Assembly (NCBI RefSeq): GCF_001705435.1
Contig: NZ_MDEN01000052.1
Coordinates: forward strand, 62,001 to 126,000
From: Pseudomonas graminis
GTDB taxonomy: Bacteria > Pseudomonadota > Gammaproteobacteria > Pseudomonadales > Pseudomonadaceae
Direction of reading: 5' to 3'
Length of the DNA: 64,000 bases
In this document: positions 26,446 to 35,070 of the stretch, in pieces
Layout: each line of letters opens with the position of its first letter
How positions within the stretch are numbered: position 1 is the first letter of the stretch
Position numbers and translations under genes: made by a program
The notes under the pieces: generated by a model
Seen by the model: the letters and a program-made list of their open reading frames with translations, nothing else
What the model was told of the DNA's origin: nothing
Databases searched by the model: none

Positions 26446-27736
26446 GGAAAAACTCCAGCATGGCGTCGCTGTTGACGCGATAGTTCATGTTGCCGCAGTG
26501 ACCGCCGTAAGGGTAAACGGTCAGGCGATCGCCAAATGTCTTGCGCAGGAAACCGAGGTCGCCCGGGCCGAGGATCACGTCGTCGGCGTTGTGCATCACC
26601 GCAATCTTCTTGCTGCTGGCCAGGTAATCCTTGAGCGCGTACAGGCTGACCTGATCAACCAGTTGCAGCAGGCTGCCGCCGTCGGTGCGGGCACGCCACA
26701 TCGGGATGACCTGCTCGGTGACGTAGCAATCGAAATCGCATTGCAGCGCGCGCTTGAGGAACGGCGTCAGGCTGGTGCCTTCGCTGATCGGGGTCTTGGG
26801 CGGGGTAATCAGGCCGCGACGGTTGATCAGGTCGGAAGTGAACGCGATATCGGCGGCGGAGAAGCGGAACGAGGTGCCGATCAGCATCGCCATCTGTTCA
26901 TTGGACAGGTGCTGCTTGGACTGCTGGAAGTCATACAGCAGGGCATCGTTCAGGTCGATGTAACCTTTTTCGCGGAAGTAGCGGGTCAGCTTCTGCAGCA
27001 CCAGTTCATAGAAGGTGGTGCTGTTGGTGATGCCTTTAACGTCGGTCTGAACCATTTTGTCGAGGTTGGTGATCGACGTGTAGAGGTTCACCGGAGGGTT
27101 GATCAGCAGCACTTTCTTGAAGTTAAAGCTGCGGCGGGTTTCGTCGAGTTTGCTGACGAAGGCCGCATCCAGCGCGCCGAGGCTGTAGCCGGTCAGGTAA
27201 TACTCGGTGACCTGCAGTTTGGACTGCTGGGCGCGAACGGCCTGCATGACGCGGTACAAGTCTTCGGCGTCCTCCTTGGTCACGCCAGGGGTGGCGAAAC
27301 GCGAAGCGGCGCTCATGAAGTCATAACTGGTCGGCGACGAAAGCTGTACGACGTTGTAACCCGCGCCGTAATAAAGCTTCTTCAGGTATTCGTTCAGGGT
27401 GCTGTTATAAGGCGCGCCGGTGCCGGCGATCAGGAAGATCAGCGGCGCAGGGTGGTCTTGTTTGGCGAGGCGATAACGCAATTTCTTCACGGCCCAGAAG
27501 TTGTCCGGCAGTGTGAACTCACGCTCCGGGCGCATTGTGAGGCTGTAATCGTCCTGATCGATGTCGGCGTCTTCAGGCACCTTGGCACGCAAATCCGGTG
27601 GGGTCGTGGCGATGGTCGCTTCGAACGGATTGGTCAAGGGGAAGCCATAGCTGGACGGATCGATATCGACCGCCATCACGGACGCACTCAAAAACAGGCC
27701 GCCTGATAAGGCGGCGAGGCGCAGAAAACGAAGCAT
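26438..27736 (-). CDS. Exported alpha/beta-hydrolase-like protein
   Basis: This 432-residue protein has a signal peptide (about 1-22, ending VMA). The hydrolase fold shows an oxyanion region LIFLIAGTGAP, a nucleophile elbow LTGYSLGA (Ser near 185), a possible acid in HNADDVILG, and the late His in PYGGHCGN. It is translationally coupled to mlaA, suggesting an envelope-lipid role. The substrate is unknown. Confidence 0.82.
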   Translation of the reverse strand: MLRFLRLAALSGGLFLSASVMAVDIDPSSYGFPLTNPFEATIATTPPDLRAKVPEDADIDQDDYSLTMRPEREFTLPDNFWAVKKLRYRLAKQDHPAPLIFLIAGTGAPYNSTLNEYLKKLYYGAGYNVVQLSSPTSYDFMSAASRFATPGVTKEDAEDLYRVMQAVRAQQSKLQVTEYYLTGYSLGALDAAFVSKLDETRRSFNFKKVLLINPPVNLYTSITNLDKMVQTDVKGITNSTTFYELVLQKLTRYFREKGYIDLNDALLYDFQQSKQHLSNEQMAMLIGTSFRFSAADIAFTSDLINRRGLITPPKTPISEGTSLTPFLKRALQCDFDCYVTEQVIPMWRARTDGGSLLQLVDQVSLYALKDYLASSKKIAVMHNADDVILGPGDLGFLRKTFGDRLTVYPYGGHCGNMNYRVNSDAMLEFFRG

Positions 27737-27957
27737 GACTGAATCCCTTGGGAATGATGTGCTGTTGAAATACGCAGGCTATGACACGGGTGTAGTGCCA
27801 AAGTGCCGTGACGGCAAGCGACTCTCGCATGACCCTCCGCGACGATACAGGTTATGGCACTTCTGGCCTGTCTGCTCGTGCTTTTTATCGCCCGTATGGT
27901 TTTGCCCGGGCGGCTGCGGCTATGCTGCGCGCCGTTGGTTATTTTCTGGAGTGTGTC

Positions 27958-28323
27958 GTGTCCCGTCGTCTGCCGTTGGTGGTGCTGTTTTTTATCCTGT
28001 TGCTGTGGCTGGCCGTCAGTTATGGCTTGCGCTACGGCCTGATGGAAGACGTGCAATGGGTAGGAATTTGCGCTGACGAGGCGTCGAAATGGCAGTGCCA
28101 GTTGCGCTCGAACCTGGGCCTGTGGATTCACTTCGGTGTGTTCGGGTGGGGCGCGCTGATTGCATCGCTGGTCGCGTTCTTTGTGCCCCGTCAGGTTGGC
28201 CGGGCGCTCGCGGTCGTTGGCTTGTTGCTGGGGATACTGGCGCTGGTGCTGTACACGGCCAGTCTGGCGGTGTTCGCGGTGGTGATTGCCGGGTTGCGGC
28301 TGGTGCGGGCTCGGCAGGCGTGA
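27958..28323 (+). CDS. Small inner-membrane protein
   Basis: This 121-residue protein has an N-terminal segment (RRLPLVVLFFILLLWLAV) and two or three later hydrophobic segments. A Cys pair sits in the periplasmic-looking loop (GICADEASKWQCQL). The GTG start was chosen because TGGAG lies 6 nt upstream; an ATG at 27922 is also possible. Family not recognised. It is convergent with the sRNA that ends at 28365. Confidence 0.65.
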   Translation: MSRRLPLVVLFFILLLWLAVSYGLRYGLMEDVQWVGICADEASKWQCQLRSNLGLWIHFGVFGWGALIASLVAFFVPRQVGRALAVVGLLLGILALVLYTASLAVFAVVIAGLRLVRARQA

Positions 28324-28364
28324 CTTAAAAAACCGAGCGCTGAACGCCAAAGCCCAGACAGCAT

Positions 28365-28738
28365 AAAGGGGAGCCGAGGCTCCCCTTTAAATCGTTGCAC
28401 GTGCTCTTTCTTATTGTTGTAGGGCGGTCTGTTGTTGTTATTGGCAACCGGTCCCTTTACAGCGTCTTCGGTGATCCCCATACGGGATACAAGAGCAAAC
28501 GTATTTTTTTGAGCGCTGACCTGCTTTGATTCCTCTTCTGCGAGAGGTGATCCAACCCGTTCTGGCCGCTACCTGAGGGTAGTTTTATTGTTCTCGGTCG
28601 GGCTGCGAGGCCGGGGCCTCGGTAAAGCGTTTCTACTCCAAAAAAATCTGTTGGCTGCGTCTCTGTGCCGTTGTTCTTGTTATGTCAGAGCCGATTCATC
28701 TTATTTTTATTGGGTTTTCACATTTTGTTCTTGTTATG
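28365..28738 (-). ncRNA. crcX: CrcX/CrcY/CrcZ-type sRNA antagonist of Crc/Hfq
   Basis: The transcript, inferred from promoter to terminator, is about 374 nt. It has six A-rich CA motifs of form AAnAAnAA (minus strand, positions 28723-28735, 28699-28711, 28670-28681, 28581-28593, 28429-28442, 28406-28420). The phrase ATAACAAGAACAA occurs twice near the 5' end. It ends in an 11-bp stem (AAAGGGGAGCC/GGCTCCCCTTT). This is the design of the Pseudomonas sRNAs that sequester Hfq/Crc and relieve catabolite repression. It is not beside cbrB, so CrcX or CrcY is more likely than CrcZ; the exact paralogue is inferred. Confidence 0.85.
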
Positions 28739-28749
28739 CAGGAGATATA

Positions 28750-28766
28750 GCAGGGTGCGTGCCAAC
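28750..28766 (-). promoter_or_regulatory. Sigma-54 promoter of the CrcX-type sRNA
   Basis: The minus strand reads GTTGGCACGCACCCTGC. The -24 GG (28763-28762) and -12 GC (28751-28750) are separated by exactly 10 nt, and TGGCACG matches consensus perfectly. The predicted start is about 28738. Known Crc-type sRNAs depend on sigma-54 and the CbrA/CbrB system. Confidence 0.88.
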
Positions 28767-28826
28767 TTTTTTAATCCCTTTTAAATCAAGGGGTTGTGAA
28801 ATCTGATCAATCGCCACCCCTGCGGT

Positions 28827-28919
28827 GTAACGGTTTTTTGTTTCCGTGTTACCCGCCTTCGGGCTTTTCAGTCCCTCGGCGGTAACACAATGTATCCGTG
28901 GCGCCGCACACTCGGTTAC
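28827..28919 (-). promoter_or_regulatory. TGTTAC/GTAACA half-sites, probable CbrB enhancer
   Basis: Half-sites lie at 28827-28832 (GTAACG), 28847-28852 (TGTTAC), 28882-28887 (GTAACA) and 28914-28919 (GGTTAC on the plus strand), about 90-180 nt upstream of the sRNA start. TGTTAC/GTAACA elements are reported for CbrB. The inner pair can also fold as a hairpin, which may double as the end of the upstream glucan gene transcript. Confidence 0.5.
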
Positions 28920-30517
28920 ACAGCCTCTTCGCTGCGGGTCCGCGTACCGCTCGGCGCGGTTAACCGAACATCGATGCGCACGCTGCGCCACAGTGCCAGC
29001 GCCATCAGCAGGCTCACCGCCGCCCACGCCCACGCTTGAGGATTGCTCAAGCCTTCGCGAAACAGCTGCGGCACGATGCCCGCGCCGACGATGAACATCA
29101 GCAGGCCGATTTCCCGGCGCGGTGCCGCCACCGGGCGAATCAGGTAGACCAAGGCGGGGAGCCACAGCGTCGCCGTCGCGAAGCTGCGGTAGCGCGGATC
29201 AAAGACCATCGCCAGCATCATCACCGCCGCTGCGAAGCCGCTGGCGTACAACCACCACCCGGCCCGAGCGTCCAGCCAGGCGAACACCCGCTCGCGCCAG
29301 CCCGCGCGGGCTGACAACGCCAGCGCTGCGTGGGCGAGGACCAGCAGATTGAGCGCTACCAGCGCCGCCGCCCACAGGTATTCGCCGGCGAAGCGGCTGG
29401 TCACCCGGGCCAGTTCACCCCACGTGCCGATGCAGCAACCGGCGAACGCCGCCAGCAACGGGAGCATCAGCGCGCTGCGTGGTTGACTGACACGGCCGGC
29501 CCACGCCAGGGCCATCAGGGCGATCGCACCACTGACCGTCAGCCAGAATGGCCACAAGGGCAGGTTCGAGACCGGCCCGGCCAGCACGCCTTTGTCCTGG
29601 CGATCCGCGTCGAACAGCCCCCAGTAACCGCCCACGGCGCCTTCGGACTGGCGCTTCCAGGGCTGGTCGAAGGCCTCGATCAGGTTGTAGTGCCAACCGT
29701 GCTGCTCGGCCATCGTGACGAAACTGCGAATGAATCGCGCCTCGTTGACCCGGCTGGGCAACGCCGTTTCACGCTGGCGGCCTTCGCTGGGCCAGCCGGT
29801 CTCGCCGATGAGAATGTCCTTGGGCGCGAATTGCTTGCCGAACGTTTCGCGGATCTGCGCGACGTGGGCCAGGGCTTCGTCGATGCCGGTGGGGTCGTCT
29901 TCCCAGTACGGCAGCAGGTGGATCGTCAGGAAATCCACGGCAGGCGCGACTTCAGGGTACTGCCGCCAATACTCCCAGACGTCTGCGTAGGTCACCGGCT
30001 GCTTGACCTGAGCCTTGACCTGACGAATCAACGTGGCCAGTTGAGCGCCAGTGACTTCCTTGCGCAACAGGCTTTCGTTGCCGACGATCACTGCCGTCAC
30101 GACATCCGGATGCGTATTGGCTGCCGTCACCAGTGCCTTGATTTCCTTGGCCGTGTCGACCGGATTGCCGTTGACCCAGGCGCCGAGCATCAGCTTGAGG
30201 CCGTACTTGCGAGCAATGTCGGGAAGCGCTTCCATGCCGGTCATGGAATAGGTGCGAATGCAGTCGAAACGGGTCGCCAGCAACGCGAGGTCTGCGTCCA
30301 TGCGCGCGGGGCGCAGGGTGAACGGCTGGTCGAAGGGCGATTGATCCTTGTCAAACGGCGTGTAGGACGCGCACTGCAGTTTGTGGGTCGGCGTGGCAGC
30401 GTCCGGCAGAATCACCGGCTTGCCCAGCCAGTACCAATAGCCGCACAGGCCAAGCAGGGCAATCAGACAGGAGAGCAGATAAAGGAGGGCGACAGGGGAG
30501 CGGGAGGTTGCGGACAT
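28916..30517 (-). CDS. Membrane GH17-type beta-glucan enzyme
   Basis: This is a 533-residue protein with an N-terminal membrane anchor (about 8-30), then a glycoside hydrolase family 17-like domain (about 45-320). Likely catalytic Glu residues are in VIVGNESLLR and LIGETGWPSEGR. About seven C-terminal membrane segments follow. Such proteins are annotated in Pseudomonas as beta-(1,6)-glucan synthases or NdvC-like glucan-remodelling enzymes. The start MSATSRSPVALLY was chosen; the longer upstream frame has no leader character. Confidence 0.85.
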   Translation of the reverse strand: MSATSRSPVALLYLLSCLIALLGLCGYWYWLGKPVILPDAATPTHKLQCASYTPFDKDQSPFDQPFTLRPARMDADLALLATRFDCIRTYSMTGMEALPDIARKYGLKLMLGAWVNGNPVDTAKEIKALVTAANTHPDVVTAVIVGNESLLRKEVTGAQLATLIRQVKAQVKQPVTYADVWEYWRQYPEVAPAVDFLTIHLLPYWEDDPTGIDEALAHVAQIRETFGKQFAPKDILIGETGWPSEGRQRETALPSRVNEARFIRSFVTMAEQHGWHYNLIEAFDQPWKRQSEGAVGGYWGLFDADRQDKGVLAGPVSNLPLWPFWLTVSGAIALMALAWAGRVSQPRSALMLPLLAAFAGCCIGTWGELARVTSRFAGEYLWAAALVALNLLVLAHAALALSARAGWRERVFAWLDARAGWWLYASGFAAAVMMLAMVFDPRYRSFATATLWLPALVYLIRPVAAPRREIGLLMFIVGAGIVPQLFREGLSNPQAWAWAAVSLLMALALWRSVRIDVRLTAPSGTRTRSEEAV

Positions 30518-30878
30518 GACGGGGCCGAAGTGGGGCGAAGGTCGGCATAGTAGCAAGATGACGCGGTTACACACCTCATCCTCTCTGCGCTTTTGCACGC
30601 CATGCAATTTTCGGACGGTTTCATAGCGTCGTTACGACCTGTCTGTCGTTGATGGCCCGGTGATGTCGTTTACCGGGTGGCTGGGTGTCGCTGGCAGGAA
30701 AGGCACAAGGTCTGTGGGGGTTGATGATCCATTGTCCACGCAGTGATTGCGTCTGCGCGGGCACGTGGTGGAAGCGTGAAACGCGTGGCTTGCCCCGAAC
30801 CAGGGCGCGAGTGCGACGTTATAAGAACGTTAACGACGCCCGACCGCTGTCGGGTTCTGGACTACCGGGGAAGTGAAA
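30518..30878. other. Intergenic region upstream of betaine-binding protein
   Basis: No gene was found. The right end holds a GGGGAAG ribosome site and a small palindrome (CCCGACCGCTGTCGGG, about 30840-30856). ACGTTATAAGAACGT near 30819 is a possible operator or promoter element; no known regulator could be assigned. Confidence 0.4.
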
Positions 30879-31736
30879 ATGACGATGCGAAAAATCCTGG
30901 GTGTCGGTGCCGCGCTGGCACTGGCCATCAGTTCCACGCTGGCCCATGCCGACGCCAAACCCGAGCTGAGCATCGGTTATGTCGATGGCTGGTCCGACAG
31001 TGTTGCCACCACCAACGTCGCCGCCGAGGTGATCAAGCAGAAACTGGGTTATCCGGTGAAGCTGCAGGCCGTTGCCGCCGGGATCATGTGGCAGGGCGTC
31101 GCGACCGGCAAACTGGACATGATCCTGTCCGCCTGGCTGCCCGTGACCCACGGCGAGTACTGGACCAAGAACAAGGACAAGGTCACCGACTACGGCCCCA
31201 ACTTCAAGGACGCGAAAATCGGCCTGATCGTGCCTGAGTATGTGAAAGCCAACTCGGTGGCAGACCTCAAGACCGACGACTCCTTCAAGAAGAAAATCGT
31301 CGGCATCGACGCCGGTTCAGGCGTCATGATCAAGACCGATCAAGCGATCAAGGATTACGGCCTCGACGGTTACAAGCTGCAGGCCAGTTCGGGCGCCGGC
31401 ATGATCGCCGAGCTGACCCGCGCGGAGAACAAGAAGGAGTCCATTGCGGTGACCGGATGGGTGCCGCACTGGATGTTCGCAAAGTGGAAGCTGAAGTTCC
31501 TCGAAGACCCGAAAGGTGTATACGGTGCGGCTGAAACCGTCGACAACATCGGCAGCCTGGACCTGGCGAAGAAGGCCCCCGACGTGGCGGACTTCCTGAA
31601 GAAGTTCCAGTGGGCCAACAAGGATGAAATCGGCGAAGTCATGCTCGCCATCCAGGACGGCGCCAAGCCTGAAGCGGCGGCCAAGGACTGGGTCGCGAAA
31701 CACCCGGATCGCGTCAAGGAGTGGACCGGCAAGTAA
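30879..31736 (+). CDS. Orphan glycine-betaine-type substrate-binding protein
   Basis: This is a 285-residue OpuAC-family periplasmic protein with a signal peptide (ending AHA, about residue 24). Aromatic residues likely to bind quaternary amines appear in DGWSDS, IMWQGVATGKLD, LSAWLPVTHGEYW and VTGWVPHWMFAKWKL. No permease or ATPase gene is adjacent. Pseudomonas uses several such orphan proteins (CbcX, CaiX, BetX) with one shared Cbc transporter, so a BetX-like role is likely. ATG at 30879 was preferred to a GTG two codons upstream because of ribosome-site spacing. Confidence 0.88.
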   Translation: MTMRKILGVGAALALAISSTLAHADAKPELSIGYVDGWSDSVATTNVAAEVIKQKLGYPVKLQAVAAGIMWQGVATGKLDMILSAWLPVTHGEYWTKNKDKVTDYGPNFKDAKIGLIVPEYVKANSVADLKTDDSFKKKIVGIDAGSGVMIKTDQAIKDYGLDGYKLQASSGAGMIAELTRAENKKESIAVTGWVPHWMFAKWKLKFLEDPKGVYGAAETVDNIGSLDLAKKAPDVADFLKKFQWANKDEIGEVMLAIQDGAKPEAAAKDWVAKHPDRVKEWTGK

Positions 31737-31764
31737 CCGGTCACAAAAGTTTAACGTTGCACCG

Positions 31765-31798
31765 AACCGCCTGGTGAGCCATCGCCAGGCGGTTTTTT
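31765..31798 (+). terminator. Rho-independent terminator
   Basis: A 10-bp stem AACCGCCTGG/CCAGGCGGTT with a 10-nt loop is followed by TTTTTT, 29 nt after the betaine-binding protein stop. Confidence 0.92.
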
Positions 31799-31962
31799 AT
31801 TGGCCATTCAGCTCGCCTGTCATGACTTCTTTCAAAGCGGTCGGCAGAAGCGGTGCAATTCGGCGTATCTCAACTAATGTCGTTCTAATACTAAGGTCGT
31901 CTGGAGTGCAACGCAGAGCGGACTAAAGTGCAAACCGTGACATCCATCTGTGCTGCGAGGAC

Positions 31963-31970
31963 AAAAACAA
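31963..31970 (+). promoter_or_regulatory. Crc/Hfq catabolite-activity motif at yjcH start
   Basis: AAAAACAA fits AAnAAnAA exactly and lies between the GAGG ribosome site and the ATG of yjcH, sharing its last A with the start codon. Hfq/Crc binding here would block translation of yjcH and the coupled actP when preferred carbon sources are present. Confidence 0.65.
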
Positions 31971-32281
31971 TGAACGACAGCATTTACCTCTCGATTCAGA
32001 ACAGCCCGCGCTTCAAGGAGCTGGTCTCGAAAAGGGAACGATTCGCCTGGATTCTCTCGGCAATCATGCTTGGGCTCTATGCCGCATTCATCCTTCTGAT
32101 TGCGTATGGGCCTCAGATTCTCGGCGCTAAACTCAGCGCCACATCAACCATTACCTGGGGTATGCCGATCGGCGTCGGGCTGATTCTGTCCGCGTTTATT
32201 CTGACCGCCATCTACGTTCGCCGCGCAAACGGTGAGTTCGATGACCTGAACAACGCGATCCTGAAGGAGGCACAGCAATGA
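31970..32281 (+). CDS. yjcH: DUF485 inner-membrane protein
   Basis: This 103-residue protein has two membrane segments (about 25-48 and 60-85). [16 protein letters not shown] is typical of DUF485. It always accompanies acetate permease genes; here its stop overlaps the actP start (ATGA). GAGG lies 9 nt upstream of the ATG. Confidence 0.93.
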   Translation: MNDSIYLSIQNSPRFKELVSKRERFAWILSAIMLGLYAAFILLIAYGPQILGAKLSATSTITWGMPIGVGLILSAFILTAIYVRRANGEFDDLNNAILKEAQQ

Positions 32282-33936
32282 TCCGGCGCCTGCTTGCGGC
32301 CTTCGGCCTTGCGGCTTTCGCACCGACACTCTGGGCAGCCGAAGCGCTGACCGGTGTGGTGCAGAAGCAACCGTTGAACGTGTCGGCGATCATCATGTTT
32401 GTGGTCTTCGTCGGATTCACCCTGTACATCACGTACTGGGCGTCGAAAAAGAACAAGACAGCGTCGGACTATTACTCGGCAGGCGGCAAGATCACCGGTT
32501 TCCAGAACGGTCTGGCCATTGCCGGTGACTACATGTCGGCGGCGTCCTTTCTGGGGATTTCCGCGCTGGTGTACACCTCCGGCTACGACGGTCTGATCTA
32601 CTCCATCGGCTTCCTGGTGGGCTGGCCGATTATCCTGTTCCTGATCGCCGAACGCCTGCGTAACCTGGGCAAGTACACCTTCGCTGACGTGGCGTCCTAT
32701 CGCCTCAAGCAGAAGGAAATCCGCACCTTGTCCGCCTGCGGTTCGCTGGTGGTCGTGGCGTTCTACCTGATCGCGCAGATGGTCGGCGCCGGCAAGCTGA
32801 TCCAGCTGCTGTTCGGTCTGGACTATGCGGTGGCGGTGGTGCTCGTCGGTATCCTCATGTGCCTGTACGTGCTGTTCGGCGGCATGCTGGCGACCACATG
32901 GGTACAGATCATCAAGGCGGTGATGCTGCTCTCCGGTGCGTCGTTCATGGCGTTGATGGTGATGAAGCACGTCAACTTCGACTTCAACGTGCTGTTCTCG
33001 GAAGCGGTGAAAGTTCACCCCAAAGGTGAAGCGATCATGAGCCCGGGCGGTCTGGTGAAAGATCCGATTTCGGCGTTCTCCCTGGGTCTGGCGCTGATGT
33101 TCGGCACCGCGGGCTTGCCCCACATTCTGATGCGCTTCTTCACCGTGAGTGACGCGAAGGAAGCCCGTAAGTCGGTACTCTACGCGACCGGTTTCATCGG
33201 CTACTTCTACATCCTGACCTTCATCATCGGTTTTGGCGCGATCCTCTTGGTTAGCACCAACCCGGCGTTCAAGGACGCGGCGGGCGCGCTGCTCGGCGGC
33301 AATAACATGGCGGCGGTTCACTTGGCCGATGCGGTCGGTGGCAGTCTGTTCCTGGGCTTTATCTCGGCGGTGGCGTTCGCAACCATTCTGGCGGTGGTGG
33401 CAGGTCTGACCCTGGCCGGTGCTTCGGCGGTGTCTCACGACTTGTATGCCAGTGTGATCAAGGCGGGCAAGGCTAACGAGAAAGACGAGATCCGTGTGTC
33501 GAAGTACACCACGGTTGCATTGGCGGTCGTGGCGATTCTGCTGGGTATCGCGTTCGAGAGTCAGAACATTGCGTTCATGGTGGGCCTGGCGTTCTCGATT
33601 GCGGCGAGCTGTAACTTCCCGGTGTTGTTGCTTTCGATGTACTGGAAGAACCTGACCACGCGTGGCGCGATGATCGGCGGCTGGATGGGGCTGGTCAGTG
33701 CGGTGGTGTTGATGGTGCTCGGTCCGACCATCTGGGTGCAGATTCTGCATCACGAGAAGGCGATTTTCCCGTACGAGTATCCTGCGTTGTTTTCGATTGC
33801 GATTGCGTTTGTCGGGATCTGGTTTTTCTCGATTACGGATAAGTCGAAGGCGGCAGAAGGTGAGCGCGCGTTGTTCTTCCCGCAGTTTGTGCGTTCGCAG
33901 ACGGGCCTGGGGGCCAGTGGTGCGGTGTCGCATTGA
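32278..33936 (+). CDS. actP: Acetate/glycolate cation symporter
   Basis: This is a 552-residue sodium/solute symporter family permease with a cleavable leader (ending LWA/AE) and about 13 membrane segments. [20 protein letters not shown] and [17 protein letters not shown] are the typical ActP signature. Its length matches E. coli ActP (549). It imports acetate and other short monocarboxylates. The acs gene usually upstream is not adjacent here. Confidence 0.95.
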   Translation: MIRRLLAAFGLAAFAPTLWAAEALTGVVQKQPLNVSAIIMFVVFVGFTLYITYWASKKNKTASDYYSAGGKITGFQNGLAIAGDYMSAASFLGISALVYTSGYDGLIYSIGFLVGWPIILFLIAERLRNLGKYTFADVASYRLKQKEIRTLSACGSLVVVAFYLIAQMVGAGKLIQLLFGLDYAVAVVLVGILMCLYVLFGGMLATTWVQIIKAVMLLSGASFMALMVMKHVNFDFNVLFSEAVKVHPKGEAIMSPGGLVKDPISAFSLGLALMFGTAGLPHILMRFFTVSDAKEARKSVLYATGFIGYFYILTFIIGFGAILLVSTNPAFKDAAGALLGGNNMAAVHLADAVGGSLFLGFISAVAFATILAVVAGLTLAGASAVSHDLYASVIKAGKANEKDEIRVSKYTTVALAVVAILLGIAFESQNIAFMVGLAFSIAASCNFPVLLLSMYWKNLTTRGAMIGGWMGLVSAVVLMVLGPTIWVQILHHEKAIFPYEYPALFSIAIAFVGIWFFSITDKSKAAEGERALFFPQFVRSQTGLGASGAVSH

Positions 33937-33960
33937 TGTGAGGTAGTGCTGTTGTGAAAG

Positions 33961-33986
33961 CGCCCCGATTAATTCGGGGCGTTTTT
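33961..33986 (+). terminator. actP terminator
   Basis: CGCCCCGA/TCGGGGCG with a 5-nt loop is followed by TTTTT. Structured element copy C begins only 11 nt later. Confidence 0.92.
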
Positions 33987-33996
33987 GTTTAGGGGC

Positions 33997-34266
33997 CCTG
34001 CCTAACGGCAGGACTGTTTCGCCTTCGGCGAGTTACTTGATAAAGCCCCAAGTAACCAAGGGCTTGTGCTCCTGGTTGGGCTCCTCCTTCGTCGGAGTAC
34101 CCTCACTCCGGTCTCGCTCCGTGGGCCCGCGCCGAACGGACATCCATGTCCTGACGGCGCTCTCGCGGCATCCATGCCGCTCGGCCCACTCCGCGAGACC
34201 TCCGTTCAGCCTGCACCCAAGTCGCGTTTGGCGGTGACTGGAGTTTTTGCGTAGGAAGAGCAAGAT
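33997..34266 (+). repeat. Structured intergenic element, copy C
   Basis: Same element as copies A, B and D. Order: CCTGCC/GGCAGG hairpin (33997-34012); core GTTACTTG/CAAGTAAC with a shortened AAGCCC/GGGCTT stem (34032-34065); CTCC/GGAG hairpin near 34080; GGACA/TGTCC hairpin (34138-34151); CGGCA/TGCCG hairpin (34165-34180). The core stem has lost two base pairs, taken from both arms. Confidence 0.85.
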
Positions 34267-34281
34267 CACAAGCGCGTCCGG

Positions 34282-34383
34282 TGTAGGACCGGCTTTAGCC
34301 GGGAAGAGGTCGGTTTGATCACCAAACGTTTTACTGAATGCCCGCGCTGCTTTAGTGGGACCGGCTTTAGCCGGGAAGGGGCC
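34282..34383. repeat. Two direct REP copies (ACCGGCTTTAGCCGGGAAG)
   Basis: Two copies in the same direction lie about 70 bp apart between element copy C and the lysine-rich gene. The rest of 34267-34538 contains only the ribosome site and presumed promoter of that gene. Confidence 0.7.
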
Positions 34384-34538
34384 AGTTCAGGCGCGGGTAA
34401 ATCTGAGGCAGATGTCATTTTTGCGATCAGTGCTTAAAAAAGATTGAACCGCTTTTACGCCGGTTCGCCTAATGATCAGCGTGTGGAGATTCCCACAGGC
34501 CTTGTGCTAATACCGGCACTCTTCGAGAGGTGGTTAAC

Positions 34539-34817
34539 GTGGCTAAAGACGACAAGAAAACCAAAGGTGAAGCTTCGAAAGCCAGCAAGGATTTGAAGGA
34601 CAAGAAGTCCTCTCCGGAAAAGAAATCAGCGGCGGCCTCGACTCTTTCTAAGTCTTCTGAAAAGAAAGATACCAAGAAAGACACCAAGAAAGCGGCTGAA
34701 CCAAAGAAAGCCGCTGAGCCAAAGAAGGCGGCAAAGAAAGCTGACAGCAAGCCAGAAAAGGCCAAGAAATCAGACAAGGCAGAAAAGGCCGACAAGCCTG
34801 CAAAAAAGAAAAAGTAA
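34539..34817 (+). CDS. Lysine-rich, histone H1-like small protein
   Basis: This 92-residue protein contains about 38% lysine, with repeats of type KKAAEPKKAAEPKKAAKKA and no hydrophobic core. It resembles the Lys/Ala/Pro-rich tails of AlgP-like and bacterial H1-like DNA-binding proteins. A GTG start was chosen (GAGAGG lies 8 nt upstream); another GTG lies 3 codons earlier. It sits alone between inverted structured elements C and D. It may bind DNA or RNA non-specifically; this is inferred from composition only. Confidence 0.75.
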   Translation: MAKDDKKTKGEASKASKDLKDKKSSPEKKSAAASTLSKSSEKKDTKKDTKKAAEPKKAAEPKKAAKKADSKPEKAKKSDKAEKADKPAKKKK

Positions 34818-34829
34818 TGTCTGCACCTG

Positions 34830-34850
34830 GCTAGGGCTTCACGCCCTAGC
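34830..34850 (+). terminator. Weak terminator after lysine-rich gene
   Basis: GCTAGGGC/GCCCTAGC forms an 8-bp stem with a 5-nt loop, 12 nt after the stop. Only two T follow, so it may be inefficient. Confidence 0.45.
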
Positions 34851-34884
34851 TTCCCCAGAACGTTCTGTTCGATCGTTGTAAATT

Positions 34885-34896
34885 CCCCCCCCCCCC
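34885..34896. repeat. Homopolymer of 12 C
   Basis: Twelve C in a row lie in non-coding DNA after the lysine-rich gene. It is a likely slippage and sequencing-error site. Confidence 0.9.
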
Positions 34897-34973
34897 GATC
34901 TCCTCAACACCCAGTGGCTGCCGCTGACGGACGAACGCAAGTTTCTGAATTGTTAGTGTTCAAACCGACCCAT

Positions 34974-35045
34974 TCCCGGCTAAAGCCGGTCCCACTAAAA
35001 AGCACACCGCGTACACCCCGGTAGGACCGGCTTCAGCCGGGAAGC
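34974..35045. repeat. Inverted REP pair (CCGGCTAAAGCCGG class)
   Basis: CCCGGCTAAAGCCGGTCC and the inverted GGACCGGCTTCAGCCGGG enclose about 30 bp, just left of element copy D. The same arrangement is found between copies A and B. Confidence 0.75.
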
Positions 35046-35070
35046 TCTTGATCTGCTTTAAAGCGCTTTT

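Noticed and set aside
28365..28738. Assigning the sRNA specifically as CrcZ
   Set aside because: CrcZ normally lies directly downstream of cbrB, which is absent here; CrcX or CrcY is more consistent.
31801..31960. A sigma-54 promoter upstream of yjcH-actP
   Set aside because: No TGGC-N8-TTGC-like sequence with correct spacing was found; only direct-repeat-like CTAAT/CTAAG sequences were seen.
32212..33933. A 573-codon open frame opposite actP
   Set aside because: It is rich in His, Arg and Gln as expected for an antisense shadow; actP is unambiguous.
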